A stretch of DNA of 64,000 nucleotides from Candidatus Villigracilis adiacens. Its GTDB lineage: Bacteria; Chloroflexota; Anaerolineae; Anaerolineales; Villigracilaceae. The position numbers were made by a program, and so were the translations under genes. Shown piece by piece: positions 35,957 through 44,481 of the stretch. Under the pieces are notes generated by a model that saw only the letters and a list, made by a program, of their open reading frames with translations, did no database searches and was not told the DNA's origin. Numbering within the stretch: the first letter of the stretch is position 1; every line of letters starts with the position of its first letter. The stretch is from positions 248,001-312,000 of the forward strand of contig JADJBU010000026.1 of NCBI GenBank assembly GCA_016703605.1. The letters are read 5' to 3'.

Positions 35957-36795
35957 GACAATACCTCCATCTTGCAATTTTCGATTTCTCGTTGCGTTGG
36001 AATGCCCTGCAATCCCACACGCGTGACGGAACACGACGCCAGAAGAGTCGCGTAACGCGCCGCTTCCCACGGGTCGTTGGTTTGACGCAGGCGGATGAAA
36101 AAGCCCGCCGCAAAAATATCACCCGCGCCGGTGGCATCCACTTCTTTTACCTTGAAGGCGCGGAAGCGCCTGCCGTCGCCATGCCAATGCAACACCGCGC
36201 CGTCCTCCCCTTCCGTCAGACAAAACAGACGGGTGTGATGCGCCATCCATAGGATGAGTTCCAGGTCTCGGTTAACATCCTCAAGCGACATGACCACGCC
36301 TCCCACCTGACCGAGAACCTGTTCGCTGTTTTCCCAGGCTTTGGCGAACACCGAGCCATTTTCGTCCCAGGCACGCATCCAACCCTGCGGGGTGACTCCC
36401 ACCCATGAAGATGGGAATTGCCCCGCCATCGTCATATCCACTTCCTGCGCAATGGGTGCGAGGTGGACGATCGGCGCATCCCGCCAGATTTGCGGGACAT
36501 GCTCGAACTCAATCGGGGTCGCGCGGTGATGCAGGGTCTGTTTGCGCCCATGTTCGGTGTAAGCGTTCTCGAAGACCGTGCTGGTCTCCGTCGGGATGTT
36601 GACAATTTGAATTCCATCCAGCAAATGCAGCGGCGCATCCACCCCAGCCGAGGTGACGATTCCCACGCGCAAGCCCATCGCCTTCGCCGTCAACGCCGCG
36701 TAACTCACCGTCCCGCCGAGTTGTTTGCCCGTCGGAGTTAAATCCACAGCCACATGACCGAGGAGAAGATAATCAACGGGGTACAAATCAGGCAT
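35953..36795 (-). CDS. PfkB-family carbohydrate/nucleoside kinase
   Basis: 280 residues from the ATG at 36795; a longer frame to 36927 runs into a MITE and is discarded. The N-terminal GHVAVDLTPTG and GGTVSYAALTAKAMG match ribokinase-like folds, and the C-terminal DATGAGDIFAAGFF is the PfkB signature with catalytic Asp. Sugar or nucleoside substrate unknown. Its stop overlaps the parA start. Confidence 0.88.
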   Translation of the reverse strand: MPDLYPVDYLLLGHVAVDLTPTGKQLGGTVSYAALTAKAMGLRVGIVTSAGVDAPLHLLDGIQIVNIPTETSTVFENAYTEHGRKQTLHHRATPIEFEHVPQIWRDAPIVHLAPIAQEVDMTMAGQFPSSWVGVTPQGWMRAWDENGSVFAKAWENSEQVLGQVGGVVMSLEDVNRDLELILWMAHHTRLFCLTEGEDGAVLHWHGDGRRFRAFKVKEVDATGAGDIFAAGFFIRLRQTNDPWEAARYATLLASCSVTRVGLQGIPTQREIENCKMEVLS

Positions 36796-36845
36796 GGGCG
36801 AATTATACCGTAGGGAATTCTTTCGTCTTTCTGCAAAAGTCAATC

Positions 36846-36973
36846 GTGTGCAGGCAAAGGTTGTCAGTTTGGACTGCAAAATCTCCTGATTTTGCTCGAA
36901 AGTCGGGAGATGCCGCCACGGCGTCACTCTGCGCCGCTTTCGACTCCGTGCCTGACATGTTTTGCTTGTACAC
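36846..36973 (+). mobile_element. MITE-A copy 3 (128 bp)
   Basis: Ends GTGTGCAGGCAAA and TTTTGCTTGTACAC. Perfect 8-bp direct repeat AGTCAATC on both sides (36838-36845 and 36974-36981). Same orientation as copy 1 and almost identical across its length. Confidence 0.9.
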
Positions 36974-37061
36974 AGTCAATCGTAGGTCGGGTTTTTAGCC
37001 TGACACTCTCTGAATTTTTAATGAATTGCGGGTTGAAAACCCGCCCTGCCCATAAATCTAT

Positions 37062-37148
37062 ACTCACCTTACGCAGTTCCTCGGCACCGCGACATTCATG
37101 TCGCTCTAAAATTGCGAGATAAATCTCGCGGCACCGCGTAAGGCGACT
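37062..37148 (+). repeat. Repeat family B-like copy 2
   Basis: ACTCACCTTACGC at the left end and GCGTAAGGCGACT at the right end form imperfect inverted repeats; two further small stems (GCGAC/GTCGC and GCGAGAT/ATCTCGC) lie inside. The interior differs from the copies at 8624 and 42613. Confidence 0.6.
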
Positions 37149-37149
37149 C

Positions 37150-37283
37150 ATAACTGCTCAGTGGCTTGTCATTTCGACGAGCCCTTCGATACTCTCAGGG
37201 TAAACTCCGCGAGGAGAAATCCTGGACAACGCCAAAAAGATTTCTCGAAATGACAATCGAGAATGAGCAGGCTGAGCAGTTAC
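37150..37283 (+). mobile_element. MITE-C copy 4
   Basis: Ends (A)TAACTGCTCAG and CTGAGCAGTTAC. No 8-bp duplication immediately flanks it; instead the 12-mer CATAAATCTATA at 37051-37062 is repeated at 37284-37295, enclosing this copy and the repeat B next to it. Confidence 0.75.
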
Positions 37284-37293
37284 CATAAATCTA

Positions 37294-37332
37294 TAAAAAA
37301 GAAGACCGCAGACTTTCATCGTCTGCGGTCTT
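37294..37332 (-). terminator. Intrinsic terminator of the rpmH-jag operon
   Basis: 11-bp perfect stem (37302-37312 with 37322-37332), followed on the minus strand by a T tract (A run at 37295-37300). Lies 15 bases past the jag stop. Confidence 0.92.
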
Positions 37333-37346
37333 GTGGCAACGCCGGG

Positions 37347-38192
37347 TTATTCCTTTGGAACGATCACAACCTTGCGATACGGATCCTCGCCCGTGCTTTC
37401 GGTCTTCACGGCGGGATGTCCGCGCAACTCGATATGCACAACGCGGCGCTCGCTGGAGGTCATCGGTTCCATCGTCGCCTTGCGCCCGGTCTTGGTGACC
37501 TGGTCTGCCATGCGGTTGGCCAACTGGCGGATCTGTTTTTCGCGGCGGGCGCGGTAGCCTTCCACGTCCACCACCACCTGCACCCATTGCTGGGTCTGCT
37601 TGCCAACGATCAACGAAGCCACCTGCTGAAAAGCCGCCAGCGTTTCGGCGCGGCGTCCGATCAGGGCGCTTAAGTCTTCGCCGCGCACATCCACTTGAAT
37701 GGCGCGGTGATCGCCATCGTCGGCCTCATCGTAATGAGCCGAGACCTGCGCCGTCAGCCCCATGTGGAAGATCAATTTTGAAACAACCTCTTCGGCGGTG
37801 TTGAGGACCAGATCATGCCCGTCCGCCGCAGGTTTTGGCGCGGGAGACGGCGCAGCCTGTTTGGGTTCAGGTTTCGGCTCCTGGGCCTTCTTTTCAACCT
37901 GCGGTCTGGTTTCCTTTGCGCGAGGCTTGGAATCGTTCTTTTTCGGCGGAGTGGGTTTTGCCTGCCGCGGAGCCGCCGGGGGTTGTGAAGCAGGTAGTTC
38001 AGCCTGCGGCGGCGGATTGACCGAGAGCCGCACCCGCACCTGGCGGCCTCCAAGTCCAAACAAACCCTTCGAACCTGAGTCCAACACTTCGACAGAAACA
38101 GCATCGGCGGTCAGCCCAAGTTGTTCGAGTCCCTGCTGAATGGCTTCTTCAACAGTCGGAGCGATGATTTCTAACGTAGTCCGCTCACTCAT
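37347..38192 (-). CDS. jag: Jag/KhpB-like RNA-binding protein (Jag-N, KH, R3H)
   Basis: 281 residues. Jag-N domain at 1-55 (TLEIIAPTVEEAIQQGLEQLG, GSKGLFGLGGRQVRV), then a Pro/Lys/Ala-rich linker (about 60-125), a KH-like domain (GEDLSALIGRRAETLAAFQ) and an R3H domain (PMTSSERRVVHIEL) at the C-terminus. Cytoplasmic RNA-binding partner of the YidC cluster; often linked to cell-envelope and division control. Follows yidC by 14 bases. Confidence 0.93.
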   Translation of the reverse strand: MSERTTLEIIAPTVEEAIQQGLEQLGLTADAVSVEVLDSGSKGLFGLGGRQVRVRLSVNPPPQAELPASQPPAAPRQAKPTPPKKNDSKPRAKETRPQVEKKAQEPKPEPKQAAPSPAPKPAADGHDLVLNTAEEVVSKLIFHMGLTAQVSAHYDEADDGDHRAIQVDVRGEDLSALIGRRAETLAAFQQVASLIVGKQTQQWVQVVVDVEGYRARREKQIRQLANRMADQVTKTGRKATMEPMTSSERRVVHIELRGHPAVKTESTGEDPYRKVVIVPKE

Positions 38193-38206
38193 GGTTAGGT
38201 TACTCC

Positions 38207-39025
38207 CTATTTTTTGGTTGCGTTCTTTTTATTGCCGCCGGGTAAAAGATTATTCCAGTTGGCGCGCCCGGTTGCGGCATATTGAATGATGCCCAGCAGG
38301 TTGCTTGTGATGAAGTAAACCGAAATGCCCGAAGCGAAGGTAAGCGCGAACCATCCCAGCATGAGCGGCATGTAAACGGACATGCTGCTGCTCATGGCGG
38401 CAGTCTGCGCGGCAGCCTGGTCGCTCGGGTTCGGGGGGGTGGCGGGCATGGTGAGTTTGGTCTGGACGTAGGTGGTCAACGCGACAATGATCGCCAGCAG
38501 GGGGAATCCGTTCGGCAGGAAGGAAACCTCAAACGGCAGCGGAATCCCCTCCGGTCTTCCGAGATGCATCCACAAAAATGTGCTGTTAAGCGGGATGATG
38601 TTTTCGATATTCTGGAAGGGATAGAGTGTGCGCGCCAGGTTGAGCATATCGAGCGGGGTGGCAGCCATGGCACGGCTGATACTTTGATACAAACCGATGA
38701 TGATCGGAAATTGGATCAACGTTGGCAGGCAGGACGCAAAGGGGTTGATGCCGCGTTCCTTGTAAATGCGCATCTGCTCCTGCGCCAGTTTTTCGCGGTC
38801 TTTGGCGTGCTTCTTCTGGATGTCCTGCCATTCCTTGTCGTTCTGTAATTCCTGCATGGCTTGCGCGCCCTTGACCTGCGACGCATTCAGGGGCCAGGTA
38901 ACAAGACGAATGATAATCGTGAACAGGATGATGGCAATTCCAAACATGTGCGGACCATGACCCAAAATGTCATAGATCCACAACAAGAGATTAACCATGG
39001 GTTGAATGATGAATGTTTGCCACAT
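38207..39025 (-). CDS. yidC: YidC/Oxa1 membrane protein insertase
   Basis: 272 residues, short form without the large periplasmic domain. Five hydrophobic segments; the cytoplasmic coiled region QELQNDKEWQDIQKKHAKDREKL and RGINPFASCLPTLIQFPI are characteristic. Inserts and folds proteins in the cytoplasmic membrane. Between the propeller lipoprotein and jag. Confidence 0.95.
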   Translation of the reverse strand: MWQTFIIQPMVNLLLWIYDILGHGPHMFGIAIILFTIIIRLVTWPLNASQVKGAQAMQELQNDKEWQDIQKKHAKDREKLAQEQMRIYKERGINPFASCLPTLIQFPIIIGLYQSISRAMAATPLDMLNLARTLYPFQNIENIIPLNSTFLWMHLGRPEGIPLPFEVSFLPNGFPLLAIIVALTTYVQTKLTMPATPPNPSDQAAAQTAAMSSSMSVYMPLMLGWFALTFASGISVYFITSNLLGIIQYAATGRANWNNLLPGGNKKNATKK

Positions 39026-39036
39026 GGGTGGGTTCC

Positions 39037-40113
39037 TTATTCCTTTACCGGGGTGAACGTCCAGGCCTGTTTGCCTGATGCGTCATAGGCGGCAAGGGCA
39101 AATTCTGCCTGATACGGCGCAACCAGGATGGTATCGCCGGAAAGAACAGGCGGGGTGTAAAGACTGCCCCCCATCGCCTTTTCCCAAACGATTCCGCCGT
39201 CCCGGTCGAGCGCAATGAAGGTTCCGTTTTCGGAACCAAAATAGACCTGGTCTCCGGCGACAAGCGGGCTTGCGACAATTGGACCGTCGGGCTTTAGTTC
39301 GCCCCAGTTCTGCGATCCGGTGGCGGCATCGACGGAGTAGATGTTTCCATTCAGGTCGGCAAAATACAGGACGCCATTATCGAATGCCGGGGAGCCCCAG
39401 AGCCAATTCGAGGCTTCGGCGGCGGTTTGGAATTCTCCGTTCGAAGAGACAAAGCCGACGGTTGCGTTGAACGAACCGGCATAAACGCCGCCCTCCCCCA
39501 CCGTGGGGCTGGAAGGCGATGCGCCGCCGAGGTCGATCGGTTCGCCGATAGGGTTGCCGTCGAGGTCCAGGATATGCAGGTGATGATCGAGGGAGGCGAT
39601 GTAAAGCAGTTCGCCATCTGTAACGGGAGCCGACCACAGGGAACCGCCAAGTTCGAGCGGATTGGCGGTCTGCTTCCCGTTCATATCGAGAAAGTATAAA
39701 AAGCCGTCGGTATTCGGCGCGTAGATCGTTCCGTTCATGACGAGCGGAGGAGCCACCCAGGTCCCCTTTGCCCCGCTGAAAGGCTGCGCCCATTTTTCAG
39801 CGCCGCTTGCGGGGTCGAGGCTGATAAAAGAGTGGGTCGTGCCGACACTCCCGACCAGCAGCTGCCCATCTTCTGTGAGGACTGGCGTCGCAAAGAAAAG
39901 AAGCGAGTTATCCGCCTCGGATGGGTACTGCCAGACCTGGTCGCCTGTCTTCAGATCCACAGCATAGATGAAGGAACCGGTGGCAAGATAGGCTCGTTCC
40001 GCGTCTGCTGCGAGGCCGGGCCAGGTGTTGGTCAGTGGCTGCCCGCTGCAGGCGCTCAAGGTCAGCGCTGCAAATGCAAGCAGCAGGATTACGAATATTT
40101 TTTTCCTGTTCAA
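39037..40113 (-). CDS. BamB-like PQQ-propeller lipoprotein
   Basis: 358 residues. Lipobox LSAC with Cys22, then repeated blades with the D-L-x-G/D-A-x-T-G-x-x-x-W pattern (LKTGDQVWQYPS, ASGAEKWAQPF, AATGSQNWGELK, ASGKQAWTF). Same fold as BamB of the outer-membrane assembly complex, but no outer-membrane assembly gene is near; it is embedded between yidD and yidC, so a role in membrane-protein biogenesis is an inference. Confidence 0.85.
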   Translation of the reverse strand: MNRKKIFVILLLAFAALTLSACSGQPLTNTWPGLAADAERAYLATGSFIYAVDLKTGDQVWQYPSEADNSLLFFATPVLTEDGQLLVGSVGTTHSFISLDPASGAEKWAQPFSGAKGTWVAPPLVMNGTIYAPNTDGFLYFLDMNGKQTANPLELGGSLWSAPVTDGELLYIASLDHHLHILDLDGNPIGEPIDLGGASPSSPTVGEGGVYAGSFNATVGFVSSNGEFQTAAEASNWLWGSPAFDNGVLYFADLNGNIYSVDAATGSQNWGELKPDGPIVASPLVAGDQVYFGSENGTFIALDRDGGIVWEKAMGGSLYTPPVLSGDTILVAPYQAEFALAAYDASGKQAWTFTPVKE

Positions 40114-40168
40114 ATTGGTTTTACTCCTGACAACGGAAAGGCGGACGCCCTGCCGAAATTTTGCATGG

Positions 40169-40471
40169 TTATGGGACGGGGTCGTACCCGCCGGGATTAA
40201 AGGGGTTGCAGCGCAAAACGCGCCAGACAGCCATAAGGGAGCCTTTTAATGCGCCGTGTTTATATATCGCCTGGTAGCCGTAATGGGAGCAGGATGGATA
40301 AAAGCGGCAGGTGTTGGCGGGCAAGCCGGGCGAAACGAGCATTTGGTAGAGGCGGATGATGGAAAGCGCCAGAATGCGCGGAAAATTCCCAATCGTCCGC
40401 GGCATATCGCGCAGCCGCGGTTCATGGGAATAGTCGTGCAGATGAAATTGTTCTTCGATTTCAGGGTTCAT
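40169..40471 (-). CDS. yidD: YidD membrane-protein insertion efficiency factor
   Basis: 100 residues from the ATG at 40471, which overlaps the rnpA end by 11 bases; a frame start at 40504 would overlap more. Core motifs IIRLYQMLVSPGLPANTCRFYPSCSHYGYQAI and RCNPFNPGGYDPVP are read in the frame and define the family (three conserved cysteines). Assists YidC/Sec insertion. Confidence 0.95.
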   Translation of the reverse strand: MNPEIEEQFHLHDYSHEPRLRDMPRTIGNFPRILALSIIRLYQMLVSPGLPANTCRFYPSCSHYGYQAIYKHGALKGSLMAVWRVLRCNPFNPGGYDPVP

Positions 40472-40847
40472 TGACGGGGATGATCCCGGCGCGTCTGAGA
40501 ACATTTTCCAACGCGGAGCGGGTGTCGCTCAAGGTTGCGGAAACAAGCGCGGGTCTGGCGATCAGAATCAGGTCCCAGCCGGAGGCGTTGTTCTGGCTTT
40601 CCACATGGGGAAGGCGGGGATCGATGGAAGGGATGAAAGTCCGCATTGCTTCGCGCAGGAGGCGTTTTGCCCGGTTGCGATGCACCGCCGACCCGGTCGT
40701 CTTCCCTGCGGCGATCCCGATCTTTAGGTGTCCGTTGGTCTGGTTTGGCTGGGCTACTAACACAACAAGCGGATGGGCATAGGACTTGCCTGTTCGCCGC
40801 ACCCGCTTGAAATCTTCAGACCGGGACAGTCGAAAACTTCTCTGCAC
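40461..40847 (-). CDS. rnpA: Ribonuclease P protein component
   Basis: 128 residues. Begins FRLSRSEDFKRVRRTGKSY and has the RNR-type motif GSAVHRNRAKRLLREAMR that binds the RNA subunit. Matures tRNA 5' ends with the RNase P RNA. Sits 39 bases after rpmH in the conserved order. Confidence 0.95.
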   Translation of the reverse strand: MQRSFRLSRSEDFKRVRRTGKSYAHPLVVLVAQPNQTNGHLKIGIAAGKTTGSAVHRNRAKRLLREAMRTFIPSIDPRLPHVESQNNASGWDLILIARPALVSATLSDTRSALENVLRRAGIIPVNEP

Positions 40848-40886
40848 CCGCGCCTCACGATGGTCTCCGCGTTGTTACGCTGGAGA

Positions 40887-41057
40887 TTACCAACGAGTCC
40901 GTTTGACGTGTTCGTTCATTTTGACAGTAAGTTTGTGGCGCCCCTTGAGGCGGCGGCGCTTGAGGACGGCGCGTCCGTCGGCGGTTGCCATGCGGGAGCG
41001 AAAGCCATGCACGCGCACGCGGCGGCGGATTTTTGGTTGATACGTTCGCTTGGTCAT
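40887..41057 (-). CDS. rpmH: 50S ribosomal protein L34
   Basis: 56 residues, very basic: MTKRTYQPKIRRRVRVHG start, GFRSRMATADGRAVLKRRR core and KGRHKLTV, then an unusual C-terminal extension ending HVKRTRW compared with the usual 44-46 residues. It was too short for many gene lists but the family match is plain. Heads the rpmH-rnpA-yidD-yidC-jag cluster, which is not next to dnaA here. Confidence 0.95.
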   Translation of the reverse strand: MTKRTYQPKIRRRVRVHGFRSRMATADGRAVLKRRRLKGRHKLTVKMNEHVKRTRW

Positions 41058-41544
41058 TCTACGTTCCTATTCCTTGGAAAAGATGATTACACAATCCCCG
41101 GTGGGATGGGTGTTCTGAGTTGGATAGCGCATTATTTTACCCCAAGGGTTCCGATTCGGTCAATTTGGATTTTCTGGGGGAGCAGGGTTTTTGCAAAGTC
41201 ATGAAAATCTTAACGCGAATTCCGCGAAAAGGCGAATGCCGCGAATTTCTTAATTGGTTTTCGCGTAAATTCGCCCAATGTGCGCTTTTCGCGTTAAACC
41301 TTGCCGCAAATTCAAAGGGGTGTCAAGCGACTTTGCAAAAGCCATATCTGGGGGAGCAGGGTTGTAGCAAAGCCTTAAACCCTTGATGCGAAAAACACGA
41401 ATCAAGGCAAATTTCGCAAAAAAGAATTTTGTTTCGCGTCAATCGCCCCATTTGCGTTAAGCCTTTTGCTTGCATTTCCATTTTGCCAATCGACCTTGCG
41501 ATAGCATGTCTGGAGTCGAAAGTCTCCAGGCTTTCAACCCTGCT
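41058..41544. repeat. Repeat-rich intergenic region upstream of rpmH
   Basis: No gene is supported. TTTTGCAAAGTC (41189-41200) is inverted at 41329-41340 (GACTTTGCAAAA), with a second inverted pair TTAACGCGAA (41210-41219) / TTCGCGTTAA (41288-41297) inside. The 17-mer TCTGGGGGAGCAGGGTT occurs at 41173-41189 and again at 41347-41363. It is probably another short inverted-repeat element with partial duplication. The rpmH promoter should lie near 41060-41130. Confidence 0.55.
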
Positions 41545-42558
41545 TCATGCAAAATACTTTTCCCAGATCGGTTTGGTCTTCGCCGGGTCAATGAATGAAG
41601 ACTCAAAAGCGAAGCGATTGCAGGTTTGGATGTCGTCCATGCTCATGCCCAAAACCTCATGCGCAATGCGGTATTCGTTGTTGACATTGGTTTCAAGCAC
41701 TTCGGGGTCGTCCGAGTTAATGGTTACGCGCACGCCAAGGTCGAACAGCTTTTTGAGCGGATGTTCCTCAATCGCCCGCACGCCATTGGTCAGGTAATTT
41801 GACCAGGGGTTTACTTCAAGGGTGATCCCCTTTTCGATGAGCATTTCCACGGCTTTCATATCCTCGATGCTGTGAATGCCGTGTCCAATACGGTCCGGCC
41901 GGAAGTGGTTGATCGTATCGATCACATAAGAGGCGGGGGTGTCTTCGCCGGAATGGATGGTGACTTTGAGACCGGCATCCTTCGCCTTCAAGATGGGCTT
42001 CACAAAATCTTTTGCAGCATACAAACTTTCACTATCGGCAAGGTCAACGGCTTGAATATGTTTCTTGTGGCGGATCGCCCAATCCACGGTCTTGACGCAA
42101 GATTCCGCGCCCATGCCGCGCGAGGTGATGGCAATGATGCCGATTGCCATGTCAAATTCTTTTTCGGCGCGTTCCTGCGCGCGGAGTAGACCTTCGAGGC
42201 AGGCGTCCCAGTCCAGGTTGTAGCCGTGAAATGCCCAATCGGGAGAGAAGCGCGCCTCAAAGAGTTTAATGTTTTGTTGGGCGCAGTCCTCAAACAGTTC
42301 CCATGAAATACGTTCAAAGACTTCTGGCGAGGTGATGGTGCGCTGGAAAATATCGAACGCTTCCAGAACAGCCTGCAAGTCCTTCATCTGGTCGAGGACT
42401 TTGACGTGCTTATCCAACCCCCCCACTTCGTAGGAAGGCAAAGAAACACCCTGCTCTCGCGCCACGTCAATGATGGTTTGGGTGCGGATCGCGCCTTCAA
42501 GATGGCAGTGAATTTCGGTCTTGGGAATGGAGTTGTATTTTGGGTCGAAGTTTTTCAT
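41545..42558 (-). CDS. add: Adenosine deaminase family protein
   Basis: 337 residues. Metal and catalytic motifs are all present: HCHLEG (His17, His19), TIHSGED (catalytic Glu), RIGHGIHS and TINSDDPEV. Length is typical. Converts adenosine to inosine; an adenine-deaminase specificity in the same family cannot be excluded. Stands alone, flanked by repeat regions on both sides. Confidence 0.9.
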   Translation of the reverse strand: MKNFDPKYNSIPKTEIHCHLEGAIRTQTIIDVAREQGVSLPSYEVGGLDKHVKVLDQMKDLQAVLEAFDIFQRTITSPEVFERISWELFEDCAQQNIKLFEARFSPDWAFHGYNLDWDACLEGLLRAQERAEKEFDMAIGIIAITSRGMGAESCVKTVDWAIRHKKHIQAVDLADSESLYAAKDFVKPILKAKDAGLKVTIHSGEDTPASYVIDTINHFRPDRIGHGIHSIEDMKAVEMLIEKGITLEVNPWSNYLTNGVRAIEEHPLKKLFDLGVRVTINSDDPEVLETNVNNEYRIAHEVLGMSMDDIQTCNRFAFESSFIDPAKTKPIWEKYFA

Positions 42559-42612
42559 AGTTAATTGCCACTATTTTACCCGTTTCTCAGACACTCAACG
42601 CCGGTCTTAATA

Positions 42613-42880
42613 ACTCACCTTACGCGCGATGTCATGATGAGTAAGTCCACGGCGGGAAAGAACGCCGTTCCAAGAGAAGGAAACAAGAGATTCAGCCGCG
42701 GATTACGCGAATTTTCGCGAATTGTTTTTAAAAATCCGCGTCAATCTGCGAAATCTGCGGCAAATGGGTTTGAAAACCCCTTGTTTCTTTGGAGCGAAGC
42801 GAAGCAGCTCTACGACTGTCCCAGAGACCCTTCGCTCCACTCAGGGTGACAATCTGAAGGGAGAACTGCGCAAGGTGAGT
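42613..42880 (+). repeat. Repeat family B copy 3 (268 bp, composite)
   Basis: ACTCACCTTACGC at the left and GCGCAAGGTGAGT at the right, flanked by a 5-bp direct repeat TAATA (42608-42612 and 42881-42885). The interior contains a CGCGGATTACGCGAA/AATCCGCG block related to MITE-D and the CTCTACGACTGTCCCAGAGAC segment shared with 8690-8710. Confidence 0.7.
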
Positions 42881-42905
42881 TAATAAGGTAGTCTGCCGGG
42901 GAATC

Positions 42906-42941
42906 AAAAACGGGAGGCGCAACACGTCGCCTCCCGTTTTT
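42906..42941 (-). terminator. Intrinsic terminator after hsp20
   Basis: 14-bp perfect stem including A/T tracts on both sides (42906-42919 with 42928-42941), 8-nt loop. Ends the hsp20 transcript and could act in both directions. Confidence 0.92.
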
Positions 42942-42953
42942 GGGCAGGTGATA

Positions 42954-43397
42954 TTATTTGGTTTTGATATTGATAGTCTTGGGTTTAACCTCTTCCGCTT
43001 TGGGGAGCGTGATGGTCAGGATGCCGTTCTCGAAATCGGCTTTGGCTTTATCGGCGATGACTTCGGTGGGCAGAACGAGCGAACGTTGAAAGGTCCCCCA
43101 GCGCTGTTCGCGGATGTGATACGCCTGCTCTTTGGTTTCGTTCCCCTGCCTGGTTTCGCCTTTGAGGGTGAGCACCTCACCGGTGACATTGATCTGCACT
43201 TCGTCGGCTTTGATGCCGGGCAGGGCGGCTTTGACCACCACTTCGTTGTCGGTCTGGTACATATCCACTGCGGGGACAGACCAGTTACTGCCGGTCAGGC
43301 TGAGCGGGCGGGTGAACGCGTCGTCGAAGAGGCGATCCATGGCTTCGCGCAGGGTCATCATTTCACGAGCGGGCTCCCAACGAATAATGTTTGACAT
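42954..43397 (-). CDS. Hsp20/alpha-crystallin small heat shock protein
   Basis: 147 residues. Alpha-crystallin domain from about residue 40 (PAVDMYQTDNEVVVKAALPG) to the C-terminal GILTITLPKAEEVKPK, with the A-x-x-x-n-G-v-L-t motif intact. Prevents aggregation of unfolded proteins. Monocistronic between terminators; a good Shine-Dalgarno (GGAGG) precedes the ATG. No CIRCE operator seen upstream. Confidence 0.94.
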   Translation of the reverse strand: MSNIIRWEPAREMMTLREAMDRLFDDAFTRPLSLTGSNWSVPAVDMYQTDNEVVVKAALPGIKADEVQINVTGEVLTLKGETRQGNETKEQAYHIREQRWGTFQRSLVLPTEVIADKAKADFENGILTITLPKAEEVKPKTINIKTK

Positions 43398-43444
43398 AGG
43401 TACCTCCTTTGGGTAAATGGATTTTTGACTTACGCCATTAATTT

Positions 43445-43477
43445 AAAACGCCTGCGTTAGAAAAACGCAAGCGTTTT
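43445..43477 (-). terminator. Intrinsic terminator of the phospho-signalling operon
   Basis: 13 of 14 bases pair between 43445-43458 and 43464-43477, with a 5-nt loop and T-rich sequence on each strand. Lies just past the response-regulator stop. Confidence 0.85.
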
Positions 43478-43499
43478 GTATTCATTTTGTTAGAGGATG

Positions 43500-44216
<717 letters not shown>

Positions 44217-44217
44217 G

Positions 44218-44460
44218 CTATTCCCTCACGAAGCCGATGATCTTCTCATCGCGCGAATCGCCAAGGATTTCGATAAAGCTGACCTTGGCAAGGGGCCAGA
44301 TGACCCTGTCGGTTCCAGGGTCGATGTAGTGCAGGTCTTTCCCGTCCTTTTGGCGGGGATTCATGACGACGATAATATTATCCGTCGGCTTTGGGAGATC
44401 GTCCACCTCTCCGGCGACGGATGTCTCATTTGGGATATGCAGGATGACGGTAAATGCCAT
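44218..44460 (-). CDS. Small conserved protein in the phospho-signalling operon, unrecognised
   Basis: 80 residues, predicted mixed beta, no signal or membrane segment. Begins FTVILHIPNETSVAGEVDDLP and ends with DEKIIGFVRE. Tightly packed between the FHA gene and the regulator, so a real gene. No function inferred. Confidence 0.7.
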   Translation of the reverse strand: MAFTVILHIPNETSVAGEVDDLPKPTDNIIVVMNPRQKDGKDLHYIDPGTDRVIWPLAKVSFIEILGDSRDEKIIGFVRE

Positions 44461-44481
44461 TTCGAATCGTTCTCCTCATTA

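Larger units (their letters stand above)
36796..37346. other. 551-bp intergenic region made of repeats
   Basis: No gene. From left to right it holds MITE-A copy 3 (36846-36973), a short unique stretch with the inverted repeat GCGGGTTG/AACCCGCC, a repeat-B-like element (37062-37148), MITE-C copy 4 (37150-37283) and the terminator of the jag operon (37294-37332). Confidence 0.75.

Noticed and set aside
36795..36927. Longer N-terminus for the PfkB-type kinase
   Set aside because: The extension runs through MITE-A and lacks a ribosome site; the ATG at 36795 gives the family start.
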